This document shows positions 62,413-64,000 of a stretch of DNA of 64,000 bases, piece by piece. Where the stretch lies: contig NZ_BMIB01000001.1 of assembly GCF_014641615.1 (NCBI RefSeq), positions 744,769 through 808,768 of the forward strand. The letters are read 5' to 3'. Source of the stretch: Filimonas zeae. Lineage in GTDB: Bacteria > Bacteroidota > Bacteroidia > Chitinophagales > Chitinophagaceae. Made by a program: the position numbers and the translations under genes. Below the pieces are notes generated by a model. That model saw only the letters and a program-made list of their open reading frames with translations. It did not search any database and was not told where the DNA came from. Position 1 is the first letter of the stretch. Each line of letters begins with the position of its first letter.

Positions 62413-63510
62413 ATGAAAATACGTATAAACATATTGGGCAGCATGCGTTTACAGGTAATGGTACTGGCAGGCATGCTGTGCCTGGCTTCGTGCAAAAAAG
62501 ACGATTACCGCACCGATGGCGGGCTGGCACAAACCAATACATCACTCAGTACTTACGACTACCTGGCTGCAAACAGCCTGCATTACTTTGATACCCTGCT
62601 GCTGGTGGTAGATCATCTGGGTCTGAAAGATTCGGTGAATAAGGCCGGAACTTTTTTTGCCCCAACGGACTATGCCATCCGCAGGCTGATGAATGTGAAT
62701 AATATTGCCACGCTGGACGACCTGTATACAAAAATAAATTCGAAGTTTATTACGCAGTACCTGTTTGCACAGGCTTCTTTAACGCTGGACAATGCAGCTA
62801 CCAGCGTTAAAACCTACGACAGCTGGGCAGGTACAACAGCAGGCATTTCTAAAATAGCCTTGTCATACCCGGTGGCCAGCACTACGCTTACTTACTATGT
62901 ATTGCAATATGTAAAAATAAATGGTGTATTGGATGGCAGCACAGGCGCACCCGCCAATGATGAAACAGATGCGATACTCCGGTGCCAGACAACCGGTATT
63001 AAAACCGCCAGTGGTACTAACCTGAACGTACTGGCCAATAATGCCCCATTAAACCTGATTGGCAATGTTGTACCTACAGAGCTGGAATTAAGCTACGATG
63101 TAAATGTGCCGCAGAGCAACACGGATTATACTTCCGCCCCTGTACAGGTAGAGTCTGCTAAGGTAGCGGGCTTTCTGGGCGTGGACGCTGCTACCATCAG
63201 CGACATGATTGCTTCGGGCAATGCCGCCTGGAAGTATTATGCCGTAGAGCCGGATGGTTCCCTTAACAGCGGTTATACTGCCAATGCGCCCGGTTTCTGG
63301 TTTGATGCTACGGGTAAAGTAACCGGCTGGGGAGATAACGCTTATCTGTTTGCGGAATATGTACCAGCCACTTATGTACTGAATGTGGGACAATATCCCG
63401 GTCACGCGAAAGTGGGCGATAAGTATGTGCTGAAGCAGGCCATAGCGTATTCAAAACCTGATGGAAAAGTTTTGACGGTTATTATTACTATTCATGTTAC
63501 CATGGTATAA
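62413..63510 (+). CDS. Lipoprotein with fasciclin and DUF4859-like domains
   Basis: A 365-residue lipoprotein (VMVLAGMLCLASCKKDD). Residues about 45-175 look like a fasciclin (FAS1) domain: YFDTLLLVVDHLGL, then AGTFFAPTDYAIRRLMNV. Residues about 225-363 follow the DUF4859 pattern: SAKVAGFLGVDAATISDMIA, AVEPDGSLNSGYTANAPGFW, WGDNAYLFAEYV, NVGQYPGHAKVGDKYVLKQA. FAS1 domains bind carbohydrate or other proteins. It probably sits at the outer surface with the SusC/D pair and helps to bind substrate. Both domain names come from memory of pattern, not from a search. Confidence 0.82.
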   Translation: MKIRINILGSMRLQVMVLAGMLCLASCKKDDYRTDGGLAQTNTSLSTYDYLAANSLHYFDTLLLVVDHLGLKDSVNKAGTFFAPTDYAIRRLMNVNNIATLDDLYTKINSKFITQYLFAQASLTLDNAATSVKTYDSWAGTTAGISKIALSYPVASTTLTYYVLQYVKINGVLDGSTGAPANDETDAILRCQTTGIKTASGTNLNVLANNAPLNLIGNVVPTELELSYDVNVPQSNTDYTSAPVQVESAKVAGFLGVDAATISDMIASGNAAWKYYAVEPDGSLNSGYTANAPGFWFDATGKVTGWGDNAYLFAEYVPATYVLNVGQYPGHAKVGDKYVLKQAIAYSKPDGKVLTVIITIHVTMV

Positions 63511-63546
63511 CCCTGCGTAACAGGTAAAATTTAAAACAGCTGCAAT

Positions 63547-64000
63547 ATGTATAAGCATACTATAAAATACATAGCTGGGATATGCCTGATTCTTGTAACA
63601 GGCCTGGCATGTGAGAAAAGAGTACACGGATATCTGAGCGACAATATTTTTTATCAGGTAAACCCTTTTGAAGTGCAACAGGGTGTTACCACCGTTTCCG
63701 GTTCGCTGGTGCTGAATGGTTCCTCTGCGCCCCTGCATGTGGAACTGGCTGCCCTGCGCGATGCGCATGGCAACAATGCAGACAGCATACTCAGAACTCC
63801 CAGATCTATTAAAACTTTTAAAGGCACACTTAATTATACCGACTCAACCCTGGCGTTGTTTAACGCCAAGCTGAACGATAGTCTGGTAAGGCCTTTTAAC
63901 ATAGCAGAAATTGGTGGACGTTTACAGTTTACTGCTGCCACCACCTATGTACCTGCGGGTTCTTATAATATGGACCTGGTAGTGAGCAACATTAACGGAG
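63547..64000 (+). CDS. Lipoprotein of the SusC/D operon (DUF5007-like), 3' end beyond window
   Basis: The ATG at 63547 opens a frame that runs off the right edge after 151 codons. The leader ICLILVTGLACEKRVHGY has a lipobox at Cys22. The rest (YLSDNIFYQVNPFEVQQGVT, IGGRLQFTAATTYVPAGSYN, MDLVVSN) is beta-rich and resembles the DUF5007 family often found beside SusC/D and fasciclin lipoproteins; that name is tentative. It starts 36 bases after the fasciclin lipoprotein gene, in the same operon. Confidence 0.75.
   Translation, partial: MYKHTIKYIAGICLILVTGLACEKRVHGYLSDNIFYQVNPFEVQQGVTTVSGSLVLNGSSAPLHVELAALRDAHGNNADSILRTPRSIKTFKGTLNYTDSTLALFNAKLNDSLVRPFNIAEIGGRLQFTAATTYVPAGSYNMDLVVSNING

Overview
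The window reads as a chromosomal segment of a Bacteroidota bacterium, most likely of the Chitinophagaceae. The signs are SusC/SusD pairs, three ECF sigma/FecR/TonB-receptor surface-signalling units, a type IX secretion tail on a glycanase, Bacteroidota-type TAnnTTTG promoter elements, and glycoside hydrolases set beside outer-membrane receptors. I cannot fix the genus. I saw no rRNA, tRNA, CRISPR array, insertion sequence or prophage.

Layout. 1-4431: envelope proteins (a CarboxypepD_reg-type protein cut by the window edge, an OmpA-like protein, a secreted TonB-C protein). 4493-17242: two sigma/anti-sigma/receptor loci in mirror image, which meet at a bidirectional terminator near 10320. 17408-33040: a small gene, then a third sigma/FecR pair followed by SusC, SusD, an FAD oxidoreductase, a secreted GH16 and a GH3. 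This looks like a beta-glucan (laminarin-type) utilisation locus: GH16 cuts the polymer outside, SusC/D import oligomers, GH3 releases glucose, and the sigma/FecR pair senses the ligand through the receptor's STN domain. 33114-40427: a P-type ATPase, an HxlR/flavin-reductase pair, a response regulator, a tautomerase/NTF2/HxlR-Crp fusion operon, and a broken sigma gene abutting a dioxygenase. 40448-40993: a strictly phased 21-bp repeat array with no clear gene. 41201-51838: a TlpA-type protein, then AraC, sugar porter, DUF5107-TPR and GH2, a second sugar locus. 51977-57437: bioB, two more HxlR/enzyme pairs and a GH97. 57613-end: a SusC/SusD locus with lipoproteins carrying fasciclin and DUF4859-like domains, running off the window.

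The most unusual object is the repeat array at 40448-40993. About 24 unit centres fall at exactly 21-bp spacing (two helical turns). The units are near-palindromic, and a perfect 46-bp inverted repeat sits inside the array. Also notable are an HxlR-Crp fused regulator, a deletion-type junction between a sigma remnant and a dioxygenase, and GC-rich hairpins in the leaders of all four receptor genes.
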